From DASRBN01 sp035294305 (GTDB lineage: Bacteria > Chloroflexota > Ktedonobacteria > Ktedonobacterales > Ktedonobacteraceae), in contig DATGLD010000021.1 in NCBI GenBank assembly GCA_035294305.1, forward strand, positions 62,001 through 126,000: a DNA stretch of 64,000 nucleotides, written 5' to 3'. This document shows, one piece after another, positions 34,229-42,751 of the stretch (within the stretch, counting starts at the first letter, position 1; each line of letters begins with the position of its first letter). The notes under the pieces were generated by a model. That model was not told the DNA's origin, did not search any database, and saw only the letters and a list, made by a program, of their open reading frames with translations. The position numbers and the translations under genes were made by a program.

Positions 34229-34813
34229 CTACACATTCTCCGCGTTCAACCAATCCGGGCGAAACGCTATCGAAAGGGTGGGCTGGAAGACAAGCTCATG
34301 GAAAATGATACCCATGCGCTCGGGTGAATAAGGCATGTCATGTTCCAGCCACCATTGGATCAGGCCGATGGAAGAGTTGACCAGGTGGTAAGCCGCAACC
34401 TCAGATGGCACAGCACTTCCCTCTAAAGGAGCGTTCTGGTTCAATACTTCACCGGTAGCGATATCGATGATATGTTCCATCAAGGGAGTGCTGCTGCGGC
34501 TACTCAATAAGACGCGAATAATACTATTGTTTTCCTGCACGTAATGGAACAGGGTTTTGCCGAGAGCAACTGCATCCTCGCCCGGACCCATTGGTAAAAG
34601 ATTTTTTAGCTCGGCAAGCACTACTTCCGATACTTCTTGTAGCAAGGCATCCTTATCGTGGTAGTGGCGGAAAAATGTGGCATATCCTACATCCGCCTTG
34701 TCGGTAATATCGCGAATAGTGACTGCATCGTAGCCTTTCTCCAGTGTCAAATCGATGAGAGCTTTCGCCAGCAGATGCTGTGTCCGTTTTACTCGTCTAT
34801 CCCGCACATCCAT
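34229..34813 (-). CDS. TetR-family transcriptional regulator
   Basis: A 194-residue protein. The N-terminal helix-turn-helix is KTYDAVTIRDITDKADVGYATFFRHYHDKDALL in type (here EKGYDAVTIRDITDKADVG). The C-terminal ligand domain is helical and typical in length. The ATG at 34813 has GGGAGGG nine bases upstream. Its stop abuts the peroxiredoxin stop. The target is unknown; the nearest same-strand upstream gene is the PrdB/GrdB-like one at 34864. Confidence 0.92.
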   Translation of the reverse strand: MDVRDRRVKRTQHLLAKALIDLTLEKGYDAVTIRDITDKADVGYATFFRHYHDKDALLQEVSEVVLAELKNLLPMGPGEDAVALGKTLFHYVQENNSIIRVLLSSRSSTPLMEHIIDIATGEVLNQNAPLEGSAVPSEVAAYHLVNSSIGLIQWWLEHDMPYSPERMGIIFHELVFQPTLSIAFRPDWLNAENV

Positions 34814-34863
34814 GTCGATTTTCCCTCCCCTCAAGTTTTTTCATAACCATCATATCATGTTTT

Positions 34864-35586
34864 TCAGTTACTTTCCTGCTGGCGAATTGGCTGCCAATCG
34901 CTGCCATCGTATTCCGGGTAGGTGATTTCCCAGGGATGCCCCGGTTCCTCGCGTGCTTCCCAGCGCCTGAGCGCATCCAGCAATACTTTGCGTTGCAAGC
35001 TGTCCTGGTGCGGCCCACCGAGGCTATTGCCCAGCTTGAAATGATATGGCGCAATTGAGCGAGGTGGTCCGGCCTGCTGCGATTGTTCGGGCGCGACGGT
35101 AATTAATACCGTGGGGATGCCCACCATTTCTATTTCTCGCTGGATGATCGCGCTTACTCGGTGGCATAGCGGGCAGCCGGCTGTAAGCACGACGCCATCA
35201 GCTTTGGAGCGTAAGATTACCTTAGCCATCTCAGGAGCTGCTCGCTCATACAGATCGCGGAAGTTCTGTGTGTAGCCCATGAACCCGAGATGCTTATCGC
35301 TTACCCCTCCGATGATACCCTCTTCCGCCAGTTCGCGCAAACGATCGATGGGAAAAACGACGTTCATGTCCTCATCGGCGTCGCGGTGATCGTAATGGTC
35401 GTGCGTGACCATTAATTCGTTGCTTTGCACATCTCCCGGTATGACGCGCCAGCTGTTATCACCGTCAACGTTGAATGGTTCCTGGGTTTTTAAATGAATG
35501 CCTGCCGTTGTGACAAGCGCGAATACAGTCTGATTCAATTCGCGCGAACGTGGGGTGTAAGGGATGCAGCGTTTTGACATTGCCAT
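34864..35586 (-). CDS. PrdB/GrdB-like reductase protein with Cys in place of selenocysteine
   Basis: A 240-residue protein. It shows the pattern of the glycine/sarcosine/betaine/D-proline reductase B family: SRELNQTVFALVTTAGIHLK, DNSWRVIPGDV, THDHYDHRDADEDMNVVFPIDRL, IGGVSDKHLGFMGY, and the active-site text LTAGCPLCHR, then VGIPTVLITV. The length fits PrdB rather than the longer GrdB. The catalytic position appears to be Cys (CPLC), not TGA. No PrdA/GrdA partner lies nearby, so it may not be part of a Stickland reductase. The start has AAAGGA about ten bases upstream. Confidence 0.78.
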   Translation of the reverse strand: MAMSKRCIPYTPRSRELNQTVFALVTTAGIHLKTQEPFNVDGDNSWRVIPGDVQSNELMVTHDHYDHRDADEDMNVVFPIDRLRELAEEGIIGGVSDKHLGFMGYTQNFRDLYERAAPEMAKVILRSKADGVVLTAGCPLCHRVSAIIQREIEMVGIPTVLITVAPEQSQQAGPPRSIAPYHFKLGNSLGGPHQDSLQRKVLLDALRRWEAREEPGHPWEITYPEYDGSDWQPIRQQESN

Positions 35587-35747
35587 GATTTTAATCGTCC
35601 TTTACCGAATTTTTTGCTATTGTCTGGTGTTCCTAATAGTATATATTAGTTTTGCCTGCGATTGCTTTTTTGTGCTACCATAAAACTGGCAGGCACTGTT
35701 TTTCTTTCTCCATTGGTGCCGGCAAACAGCTTGAGAAGGCAGGATAT

Positions 35748-37070
35748 ATGGATGTGTCTAATGCTCCTCGTAGGCTGACGATTCGCCAGCAACTGGTTCT
35801 CAGCGTCTTCTGGTTCTCGCTCAATGCGCAATCTGCCGCCCTTTTGCCGATTGTAATACCGCTGCAGATTTTGCTATTTGTGCCGCGGGGTGAGGTAGGA
35901 AATGCTCAGCAGGCGGTGCTGCTGGGCTGGATTTCGGCAGTGGGAGCGGTTGTCTCACTGATTCTACCTCCGGTATTCGGCATGTTGTCCGACCATACAA
36001 CCGGCAGGTATGGACGCCGGCGGCCCTATATTGTCGCCGGAACCGTGTTGCTGCTGCTGAGCGCTTTGTTGTTGGCGCTGGCCGGTAATGTCATCATTTT
36101 CGTCCTGGCCCTGGTGATCAATCAGATTGGCAGCAATGCAGCCAATGCTGCTTACCAGGCGCTTTTGCCGGATCGCGTGCCGAAGGAGCAGCGCGGTGAG
36201 GCCTCCGGGTACGTAGGTCTGATGACGATCATCGGCAATGTCGGCAGCCTGGGATTGGCGGCCTATCTGCTTGGCTCGGTCAGTTTGACTTCTACGAGCG
36301 CCGGTATCATACGGCAGGGAGCCGGCCTCTTTTATTTGCTGACCGGGATTGCCCTGTTTGTGGGTTTGATCATGACAGTTATCGGAGTGCGGGAAAAACG
36401 CTACATACCGCCATCAACTGAAATCATGCTTGAGCAAGAGAAGGCCATGCTGCGTTTTCGTCGTTGGTTTGCGCATAACTGGATCAAACCGTGGCGTGAT
36501 TATAATTTTTCGCTTATCTTCGTCACGCGTTTCTCCGTCATGATGGGTCTTTCCTTATTTATGACCTTCATCGAATACTATTTTGCGAATGTGGCGCACG
36601 AGACAAATTTCGTGCAGGCAACGGCGGGTGTGGCAATCCTTGCGCTGGTGGGAGCGCTTTGCAGCGCCCTGGCACTGGGCATTTATTCTGATCGAGTAAG
36701 ACGAGCGCCTGTGGTTTGTGCTGCCACCGTGTGTATGGCGCTGGCCTCATTCTCTTTTGTGATTTCGCCCGGCAGTTTCCCGCTCTGGACTCTGGGCCTG
36801 CTCTTTGGCGTTGGCTACGGCGCCTACAGCAGCGTCGACTGGGCTTTAGCGATTGACGCTATGCCTTCGCTGCAATCCATTGGGAAAGATTTAGCCTTGT
36901 GGGGCGCATCCGATAATTTGCCATCGATTCTTGCGCCTCTATTAGGGGGAATCATTATCGCCCAGGTGAGCATCTACGCGGCTACCGCCCTGGGATATCG
37001 CGTCATCTTCGCGGTGGCCACGCTTTTTCTCCTTTCTGGCGCGGCCTTAGTGCTGAAAATGCGCATGTGA
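35748..37070 (+). CDS. MFS transporter (GPH/SLC45-like)
   Basis: A 440-residue protein with 12 predicted membrane segments. Early text is QLVLSVFWFSLNAQSAALLPIVIPLQIL. The loop 2-3 motif is GMLSDHTTGRYGRRRPYIVAG, which is the SLC45/GPH sugar-cation variant. ALLPDRVPKEQRGEASGYVGLMTIIGNV is typical too. The C-terminal half repeats the pattern (SDRVRRAPVV). The ATG at 35748 has AGG five bases upstream. The substrate is likely a sugar or a drug and is not decidable. The GNAT gene follows after 30 bases and may be in the same operon. Confidence 0.88.
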   Translation: MDVSNAPRRLTIRQQLVLSVFWFSLNAQSAALLPIVIPLQILLFVPRGEVGNAQQAVLLGWISAVGAVVSLILPPVFGMLSDHTTGRYGRRRPYIVAGTVLLLLSALLLALAGNVIIFVLALVINQIGSNAANAAYQALLPDRVPKEQRGEASGYVGLMTIIGNVGSLGLAAYLLGSVSLTSTSAGIIRQGAGLFYLLTGIALFVGLIMTVIGVREKRYIPPSTEIMLEQEKAMLRFRRWFAHNWIKPWRDYNFSLIFVTRFSVMMGLSLFMTFIEYYFANVAHETNFVQATAGVAILALVGALCSALALGIYSDRVRRAPVVCAATVCMALASFSFVISPGSFPLWTLGLLFGVGYGAYSSVDWALAIDAMPSLQSIGKDLALWGASDNLPSILAPLLGGIIIAQVSIYAATALGYRVIFAVATLFLLSGAALVLKMRM

Positions 37071-37100
37071 TACTGGGGATTGTCCTGGAGGGAGGCAGAT

Positions 37101-37721
37101 ATGATACAATCCCGTGAGCCTGTTCGGCTAGATGCCCAGGGAGTAAGGCAGGCATCGGGAGTAATGGCAAGAGCCTTTCAAGATGAGCCGGCCTGGAAAT
37201 ATCTTATCCCTGATGCCTCGAAGCGGTCGCGATGGCTGCCATCATTTTTCAGCATCGTCATACGCTATACTCTGCTTTACGGTGAAGTCTATACCACCCC
37301 GTCGCTTGAGGGAGTAGCATGCTGGCTTCCACCCGGCAATACCACGCCTCGCCTCAGCCAATTAGTGCGGCTAGGAATTCGTCACGCATCTTTAGGATTC
37401 GCGTTGGGGTGGACTGGATTTCGTCGTCATGCCACTATGGAGGCATACGATAGTGCTGTTCATGCGCAATTTGCTCCGGGGAAACATTGGTATTTATGGG
37501 GGCTTGGTGTTGATCCTACATATCAAGGCCAGGGCATAGGTGGAATGCTTCTACAACCTGTCCTGGCACGTGCTGAAGCCGATAGGTTGCCCTGCTACCT
37601 TGAAACATCCACCGCGAAGAATGTCTCGTTCTATAGCAAACATGGCTTTGTGGTTGTACACGAGGGAAAAGTGCCAAAGAGCCAACTCTATGCCTGGGCT
37701 ATGCTACGACGCTATCAATAA
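37101..37721 (+). CDS. GNAT-family N-acetyltransferase
   Basis: A 206-residue protein. The acetyl-CoA motif is WYLWGLGVDPTYQGQGIGGMLLQPVLARAEADRLPCYLETS, followed by NVSFYSKHGFVVVHE. The N-terminal part (ARAFQDEPAWKYLIPD, GVACWLPPG) is typical of small-molecule or antibiotic GNATs. The ATG at 37101 has a strong GGAGGGAGG. It lies 30 bases after the MFS transporter and is likely co-transcribed. Confidence 0.9.
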   Translation: MIQSREPVRLDAQGVRQASGVMARAFQDEPAWKYLIPDASKRSRWLPSFFSIVIRYTLLYGEVYTTPSLEGVACWLPPGNTTPRLSQLVRLGIRHASLGFALGWTGFRRHATMEAYDSAVHAQFAPGKHWYLWGLGVDPTYQGQGIGGMLLQPVLARAEADRLPCYLETSTAKNVSFYSKHGFVVVHEGKVPKSQLYAWAMLRRYQ

Positions 37722-37778
37722 CAATACAGCAGATGACGTTTGTTCAATGACTAATCCCTGCGACGATGTACGGAAAAA

Positions 37779-37905
37779 CTGACATCCACTCATAACTCGG
37801 GGTGCAGGGGTTTCACCCCTGCCGGGGTGCGGGGTGTCCCCGCTTGCTTCCCCTGCCGTCCTGACGGGCCATAGGCCCGCTGAAAGAATTATGAGTGGAT
37901 GGCAG
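37779..37905. mobile_element. 127-bp MITE with terminal inverted repeats and 9-bp target duplication
   Basis: Terminal inverted repeats of 17 bp lie at 37779-37795 (CTGACATCCACTCATAA) and 37889-37905, with one mismatch. The direct repeat ACGGAAAAA flanks them exactly at 37770-37778 and 37906-37914. Inside are three perfect short hairpins: CAGGGGT/ACCCCTG, GCGGGG/CCCCGC and CGGGCC/GGCCCG. There is no coding capacity. It is non-autonomous; a transposase that makes 9-bp duplications elsewhere in the genome would mobilise it. Confidence 0.85.
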
Positions 37906-37917
37906 ACGGAAAAAGAC

Positions 37918-37946
37918 TTGACAACCAAATAGCAGTATGCTATATT
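37918..37946 (+). promoter_or_regulatory. strong sigma-70 promoter just beyond the MITE, for nfeD-SPFH
   Basis: TTGACA (37918-37923), 17 bases, TATATT (37941-37946). The -35 begins 4 bases after the target duplication of the element. About 170 bases of leader precede the nfeD start. The remaining 37947-38120 holds no gene. Confidence 0.75.
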
Positions 37947-38120
37947 TACTTATAGCAATTCGTTATGAAAACTGGAGTATAACCTGGATCATATAGCTGT
38001 CCGCAGAGAAAGCCCGTAACTTTCGAGTCTACATTGAGCTTGTGGTATGATATTGATGGAAATTGAATGCTAAATGGAGCGCGTTGTTTTTGCTGAGTGT
38101 TTACCGGTTGGAGGAATACC

Positions 38121-39572
38121 ATGTTTTCGCATCGCGCTGGTCACAAGTCATCCGTGTTGTCGCTCTTACCCTTGACCGTTATTATCCTTGGGCTGGTCAT
38201 TGCTGCTCTATCCTTTGGCGCTCACCCCGCGCAGGCTTCATCTACAGCTCCGCATGTCGATGTCATGCAGCTCAATAGTGAAATTGATCCTGCTTCGCTG
38301 CGCTATCTCACCAGCAGCATCGATACCGCTGAAAATGATGGCGCGACGGCGTTAGTGGTCGAGATCGATACACCTGGTGGTGACATCGAATCAATGAACC
38401 AGATGTACGAGGCTGAACTCAATAGTACTGTGCCGATTATTGCCTACGTTTCTCCGTCGGGCGCTCAAGCCGCTTCCGCGGGCGCATTCGTCACGCTTGC
38501 AGCGCAGGTCGCCATCATGGCGCCGACTACGCGTATCGGGGCCTCCAGCCCTGTCACGAGTACCGGTGGTGATATCGGCAGCACACTTAAAGCCAAGATT
38601 GAAAATGACCTGGAACAGCTGATGACCAGCGTTCAGACTCTCTATCATCGCAACGTCAATCCGGCTTTATTGATGATCACACAGGCAAAGTCTTACAATG
38701 ATAGCGCCGCGGAGAGCCAGTATATCGTTGATTGTGCCTCTCCTTACAATGACCAGGAGATACAGCAAAAGAAATTGCCATGTACCGGTGCAGGTAGCCT
38801 GAGCGATCTGTTGAACATGATCAATGGGCGTGTGGTTGTGTTGCATTCCGGGAGATCGGTCATATTGAACACGCAGAGGATTGCGGTTCAGAATCTCTCG
38901 CCCAGCATCGTTGATACCCTCTATTCGCTGTTGATCGATCCGAACATCGTTTTCCTGCTGTTCATTGTTGCGGTCGTAGGCATATTCGTGGAGATTTCAC
39001 ACCCGGGCGCGATTGTGCCGGGCGTTACAGGGGGTATTGCGCTAATCCTTTTCCTGTTTGGGGCCGGTTCGCTTTCGCCCAACTGGGCGGGTCTGGCGTT
39101 AATGGCGCTGGCATTCCTACTGCTTGTACTCGATGTCAAGCTGACGACCCATGGAGTGCTGACGATAGGTGCGGTGGTCTCGCTGGTCGTCGGGGCTTTG
39201 CTGTTCTTTAATAGCGGAGGGCCATATTCGGGACCCCAGGTGAACCCCATCATTGTTTATGCTATGGGAGGCCTGGTTGGACTGGTTGGCCTGTACGTTG
39301 TCACTTTGATCATACGAATAAAGCGCAGGCCTGTTTCTACAGGAACAGAGGGTATGATTGGTAATACCGCTGTCGCCGTCACTCCTCTTCTACCCGAAGG
39401 GCGAGTAAATTACGAGGGTGAGGATTGGGCGGCTGTACTGGACCCGCCGGCAATTTCCGTCGATCCTGGCTCCGAAGTTCGTATTGTCGCCGTCGAGGGT
39501 TTACGTCTACACGTAAAACCTGTTGTTCATACACTTAATAATCCTACCCCTACCTATATTCAGGGGTCATAA
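38121..39572 (+). CDS. NfeD-family membrane serine protease (ClpP-class)
   Basis: A 483-residue protein. A signal or anchor segment (LLPLTVIILGLVIAALSF) is followed by a ClpP-like protease domain: VVEIDTPGGDIESM, the Ser in PSGAQAASAGAFVTLAA, and a possible dyad Lys in STLKAKIENDL. Four or five membrane helices follow (IVFLLFIVAVVGIFVEISHPG). The C-terminal OB-fold NfeD domain is GMIGNTAVAVTPLLPEGRVNYEGEDWAA. Its family cleaves the C-terminus of partner stomatins. The SPFH gene lies 12 bases downstream. The ATG at 38121 has GGAGG seven bases upstream. Confidence 0.92.
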   Translation: MFSHRAGHKSSVLSLLPLTVIILGLVIAALSFGAHPAQASSTAPHVDVMQLNSEIDPASLRYLTSSIDTAENDGATALVVEIDTPGGDIESMNQMYEAELNSTVPIIAYVSPSGAQAASAGAFVTLAAQVAIMAPTTRIGASSPVTSTGGDIGSTLKAKIENDLEQLMTSVQTLYHRNVNPALLMITQAKSYNDSAAESQYIVDCASPYNDQEIQQKKLPCTGAGSLSDLLNMINGRVVVLHSGRSVILNTQRIAVQNLSPSIVDTLYSLLIDPNIVFLLFIVAVVGIFVEISHPGAIVPGVTGGIALILFLFGAGSLSPNWAGLALMALAFLLLVLDVKLTTHGVLTIGAVVSLVVGALLFFNSGGPYSGPQVNPIIVYAMGGLVGLVGLYVVTLIIRIKRRPVSTGTEGMIGNTAVAVTPLLPEGRVNYEGEDWAAVLDPPAISVDPGSEVRIVAVEGLRLHVKPVVHTLNNPTPTYIQGS

Positions 39573-39584
39573 AGGAGGCGTTTC

Positions 39585-40448
39585 ATGGACCCAACCACTG
39601 CAATACTGGTTATCATTGGCGTCATTGTTGTTATTGCGATCTTATTGTTCCTGTCTGCTATCCGTGTGGTGCAGCAATACGAACGAGGTGTGATCTTTGT
39701 TCTTGGTCGTTTGACTGGCGCGAAAGGGCCAGGAATTTTCCTGGTGCCTCCATTCATCTCGCGTATGATCAAGGTTGATCTGCGTATCGTTACGCTGACG
39801 GTTCCACCCCAGGAAGTGATTACGCGCGATAATGTGACGATAAAGGTTACAGCGGTGATCTACTTTTACGTCGTTGACCCGGCTCAGGCCGTTGTGAATG
39901 TGATGAACTTCATCCAGGCCACGACGCAAATTGGCCAGACTACGCTGCGTAATGTGCTTGGTCAGTCCGAACTCGATGAACTGCTCTCACAGCGTAACAA
40001 GATCAATCGCGAATTGCAGACGATTATTGATGAGCATACCGAGCGCTGGGGCGTGAAAGTTACTGCTGTAGAAATCAAAGATATCGAGCTGCCTGTCACG
40101 ATGCAGCGTGCTATGGCGAAGCAGGCGGAAGCAGAGCGCGAGAAGCGTGCCAAGATTATCCATGCCGAAGGTGAATTGCAGGCTTCGGCCCAACTGGCTC
40201 AGGCCGCTCAAATGATCGGTTCGCAGCCTGCTACCCTGCAGTTGCGCTACCTGCAAACGCTGACAGAAATCGCAGTCGAGAAAAACTCGACCATCATCTT
40301 CCCGCTGCCTCTGGACCTGATCGAGCCGTTCCTGAACCTGACAAAGCAGAACGGCCATCTGGCCGCTACTACTGACGGGCCAAATATGCCAAATATGCCT
40401 CAGGTGCGGCCAGTACCACCAACATATCAAGCGCCGCGCCAGGGGTAG
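39585..40448 (+). CDS. SPFH/Band 7 protein (stomatin/slipin)
   Basis: A 287-residue protein. An N-terminal membrane segment (AILVIIGVIVVIAILLFLSAI) is followed by the Band 7 domain: VQQYERGVIFVLGRLTGAKGPGIFLVPP, VPPQEVITRDNVTIKVTAVIYFYV, and LRNVLGQSELDELLSQR. A coiled coil with AMAKQAEAEREKRAKIIHAEGE and a Pro-rich tail complete it. It builds membrane microdomain scaffolds and is the natural partner of the NfeD protease just upstream. AAAGGAGG lies seven bases before the ATG. The operon ends at the terminator at 40473-40520. Confidence 0.95.
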   Translation: MDPTTAILVIIGVIVVIAILLFLSAIRVVQQYERGVIFVLGRLTGAKGPGIFLVPPFISRMIKVDLRIVTLTVPPQEVITRDNVTIKVTAVIYFYVVDPAQAVVNVMNFIQATTQIGQTTLRNVLGQSELDELLSQRNKINRELQTIIDEHTERWGVKVTAVEIKDIELPVTMQRAMAKQAEAEREKRAKIIHAEGELQASAQLAQAAQMIGSQPATLQLRYLQTLTEIAVEKNSTIIFPLPLDLIEPFLNLTKQNGHLAATTDGPNMPNMPQVRPVPPTYQAPRQG

Positions 40449-40472
40449 ACTCATAGCTTTCTTGAGAACATG

Positions 40473-40520
40473 AAAAGGGAAGTGGTTCGAGACAACATTT
40501 GCGAACCACTTCCCTTTTTT
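40473..40520. terminator. bidirectional terminator between the SPFH gene and pyrE
   Basis: Perfect 17-bp arms (40473-40489 and 40502-40518) with a 12-base loop. Four A lie at the left end and six T at the right, so it works on both strands for the two convergent genes. Confidence 0.92.
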
Positions 40521-40529
40521 CCTGGATGT

Positions 40530-41195
40530 TTAAGAGTAGTTTTCCCCTTGTTTGCTGCGTAAATATTCAGCACAGGTCTGGTAGGTTTCCTCGGAAATCA
40601 GGCCGCGGGACATGTAGTGTGTGAGCATGACGTCGAGCTTGAGAATACTGATCAGATTATAGCCTCGATGTCTTAATCGTTCGACTGCTCCATGTTCACG
40701 ATCAACCAGGACGATCACATCTTTGACCTTTAAGCCGTTCTCTTCCAGCAATTCAGCAGTTTCCAGGATATTGCTACCTCTGGTGACAAGATCATCGATG
40801 ATAAGGGCTGTATCACCAGGCGAGAAGTGACCCTCGATGCCGCGTTTGCCTGTCCCTTCAGGTCGGATACGCGCATAGATAAGGGGAATGTTAGTTTCTA
40901 AAGAATAGGCGGTTGCCAGCAACAAACCTCCAACAGGCACTCCTGCGACTACTGTAAAGGGGTGAACCCTGGGGCGTCGTAATGACTGCGCAAGATTGAT
41001 TTCCTGCTGCATAAGTTTGCTTGCAACGCGTAAAGCGGTTGGATTGCTTATGAGGACCTTGGGATTTACAAAAACAGGGGAGCTAACCGCCGATTCACTG
41101 ACGGTAAAATTCCCAAATTTTACGCCCTCCAGGTCAAATAAGGCCTGTGCCAACCAGAGATTATCCAGAGACTGCTCTTTCGCCACCTCTCTCAT
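40530..41195 (-). CDS. pyrE: orotate phosphoribosyltransferase-like protein
   Basis: A protein of about 221 residues. GVKFGNFTVSESAVSSPVFVNPKVLISNP matches the OPRTase N-terminus. The catalytic loop region is YARIRPEGTGKRGIEGHFSPGD, and the PRPP-binding motif is ALIIDDLVTRGSNILETAELLEENG. It makes OMP from orotate. The frame runs to 41237, but an extended -10 element lies at 41228-41236, so starts upstream of it are unlikely. ATG 41195 (AGAAAGG directly before it) or GTG 41186 (AGGA seven bases upstream) fit better. No other pyr genes are near. Confidence 0.85.
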   Translation of the reverse strand: MREVAKEQSLDNLWLAQALFDLEGVKFGNFTVSESAVSSPVFVNPKVLISNPTALRVASKLMQQEINLAQSLRRPRVHPFTVVAGVPVGGLLLATAYSLETNIPLIYARIRPEGTGKRGIEGHFSPGDTALIIDDLVTRGSNILETAELLEENGLKVKDVIVLVDREHGAVERLRHRGYNLISILKLDVMLTHYMSRGLISEETYQTCAEYLRSKQGENYS

Positions 41196-41227
41196 CCTTT
41201 CTCGATCAAATGGGCTTGCGCTGTACC

Positions 41228-41236
41228 AGTATACCA
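41228..41236 (-). promoter_or_regulatory. extended -10 promoter for pyrE
   Basis: On the minus strand TGGTATACT, a TGnTATAnT element, lies about 35 bases before the preferred pyrE start. No strong -35 is seen. Confidence 0.45.
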
Positions 41237-41395
41237 TAACTTATGTTATCAGGAAACTGTTTTGGCATAGCTGTGTTACTGTCCATTTTCACTGAACACT
41301 AACATTGCCTTTGCCTTGGGCCTTCCCGGCTCCTATATGCGGTATAATGAAGCTGTGTAGACCTATGACACACGATAGCAAGAAAGCGAGAAACT

Positions 41396-42676
41396 GTGGA
41401 CAGCAATAACTTTGATGCTGAGTTCAGCGAGCAGGCCAGCATGGCTGTGCACCTCGCTCATAAGGAAGCGCGCCGTATGAGGCAGCGCATGCTTGGCACC
41501 GAACACCTCTTGCTGGGTCTCCTCGAAGAGCCGGATGGAAGTGGGCTCTCCACCTTGCGAAATCTGGGCGTGGATCTGGCCCGCCTTCGGGCGGACGTGC
41601 TGACCTTGGCCCCGCGGGCTATGCACGCCGTTCCTGGTGACCTTGAGATGGCCCCTGGGACTCAGCGCGTAATCGAGCTAGCCAAGGAGGAAGCGCGTCG
41701 CATGAGGCAGCAGAAGGTTGGGCCGGAACACCTGCTGCTCGGTCTGGTGCGCGAGAAGGAGGGCATCGCCGCGCAAGCGCTGGCAAACCAGGGGGTGACC
41801 CTGACAAAAACTCGTGCTGTCATCGATTACGAGATAGCCGCGAGAAGCGGCGGTCGCGCGTCATGGGCCGGGACCCCACTGCGAGCGTCTGGGAGCGAAC
41901 TGCTAGGAGGGCGCTATCAGGTGCCACTGACGAGCGGGCAGGGAGGCATCACCACGAGCAGCAGCGGATGGGATGCCCAACTGGATCGCCTCGTCACTAT
42001 CCAGGTTCTCCGTGACGTGGGCCGCGCAGACCCCACCCTTGTCGTACGCTTGCAGCAGGAGGTGACAGCAGCCACCTCACTACACCATCCCAATCTTGTG
42101 GTGGTCTATGATGGAATTGTTCATCAAGGAGATTTCTACTTAGTACGAGATCCGTTTGGTGGGATGGACCTGTGTCGGTATCTGTTACGGGAGCAACGTG
42201 CCGGGAGGGGCGAGCAGCAAGTCTACGAGCAGGCCACCAGGATCGTGCGCGATGTGGCGCTGGGACTCTCAGCGGCACACACGCGAGGGACGGTGCATGG
42301 CGCGATCTCGCCACAGCAGATTCTGGTGAGACACGAGAACGGATCAGTGAAACTGAACGGCCTGGGTTTTGCCTACCTCTTCAAAAAGATCTCGTCGATA
42401 CTAAGGTCTCAGATCACACCGGTGACGAGCGCTATCGGGCCGTATGACGCTCCGGAACTGGCGCGCGAGGGCGAGGTTTCCCCGGCATCGGATGTCTACG
42501 CGCTGGGCATGATCCTCTACGAACTCTTCACTGGGCGATACCCACTTAATCAGCGCAACAGCGCGTCGCTGCCTGCTGACCTGCAAGCGGTCCTATCGCG
42601 TGCTTTGGAGAGCGACCCAGTGCGGCGGTACCCGGATGCGCAGGCGTTCGCCCAGGCACTCTCCTCGTGTATATGA
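41396..42676 (+). CDS. Clp N-terminal domain fused to a protein pseudokinase
   Basis: A 426-residue protein. Residues about 5-145 hold two Clp-N repeats: MAVHLAHKEARRMRQRMLGTEHLLLGLLEE, then ELAKEEARRMRQQKVGPEHLLLGL in type. This is the substrate/adaptor domain of ClpC, but no AAA+ domain follows. Residues about 170-426 have the Ser/Thr kinase fold: HHPNLVVVYDG, VHGAISPQQIL, YDAPELA, SDVYALGMILYELFTGRYP. The active-site residues are lost: the VAIK Lys is Gln (VTIQVL), HRDxxxxN is HGAISPQQ, and DFG is GLG. It is therefore a pseudokinase. The start is GTG 41396 with a weak site; TATAAT lies at 41343-41348. Confidence 0.87.
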   Translation: MDSNNFDAEFSEQASMAVHLAHKEARRMRQRMLGTEHLLLGLLEEPDGSGLSTLRNLGVDLARLRADVLTLAPRAMHAVPGDLEMAPGTQRVIELAKEEARRMRQQKVGPEHLLLGLVREKEGIAAQALANQGVTLTKTRAVIDYEIAARSGGRASWAGTPLRASGSELLGGRYQVPLTSGQGGITTSSSGWDAQLDRLVTIQVLRDVGRADPTLVVRLQQEVTAATSLHHPNLVVVYDGIVHQGDFYLVRDPFGGMDLCRYLLREQRAGRGEQQVYEQATRIVRDVALGLSAAHTRGTVHGAISPQQILVRHENGSVKLNGLGFAYLFKKISSILRSQITPVTSAIGPYDAPELAREGEVSPASDVYALGMILYELFTGRYPLNQRNSASLPADLQAVLSRALESDPVRRYPDAQAFAQALSSCI

Positions 42677-42680
42677 GACA

Positions 42681-42720
42681 CTCGCACATCCCGCGCCACC
42701 GGTGGCGCGGGATGTGCGAG
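42681..42720. repeat. perfect 40-bp palindrome after the Clp-N/pseudokinase gene
   Basis: CTCGCACATCCCGCGCCACC (42681-42700) is followed directly by its exact reverse complement (42701-42720). It begins four bases after the stop. It could act as a terminator although there is no T-run, or as a protein-binding site. A cruciform with essentially no loop is possible. Confidence 0.85.
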
Positions 42721-42751
42721 CCAGGCCACTCAGAGGAGGCAATGCGAACGG

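Noticed and set aside
41195..41237. Longer pyrE start at 41237
   Set aside because: An extended -10 element occupies 41228-41236 on the same strand, so the transcript would begin after this codon.
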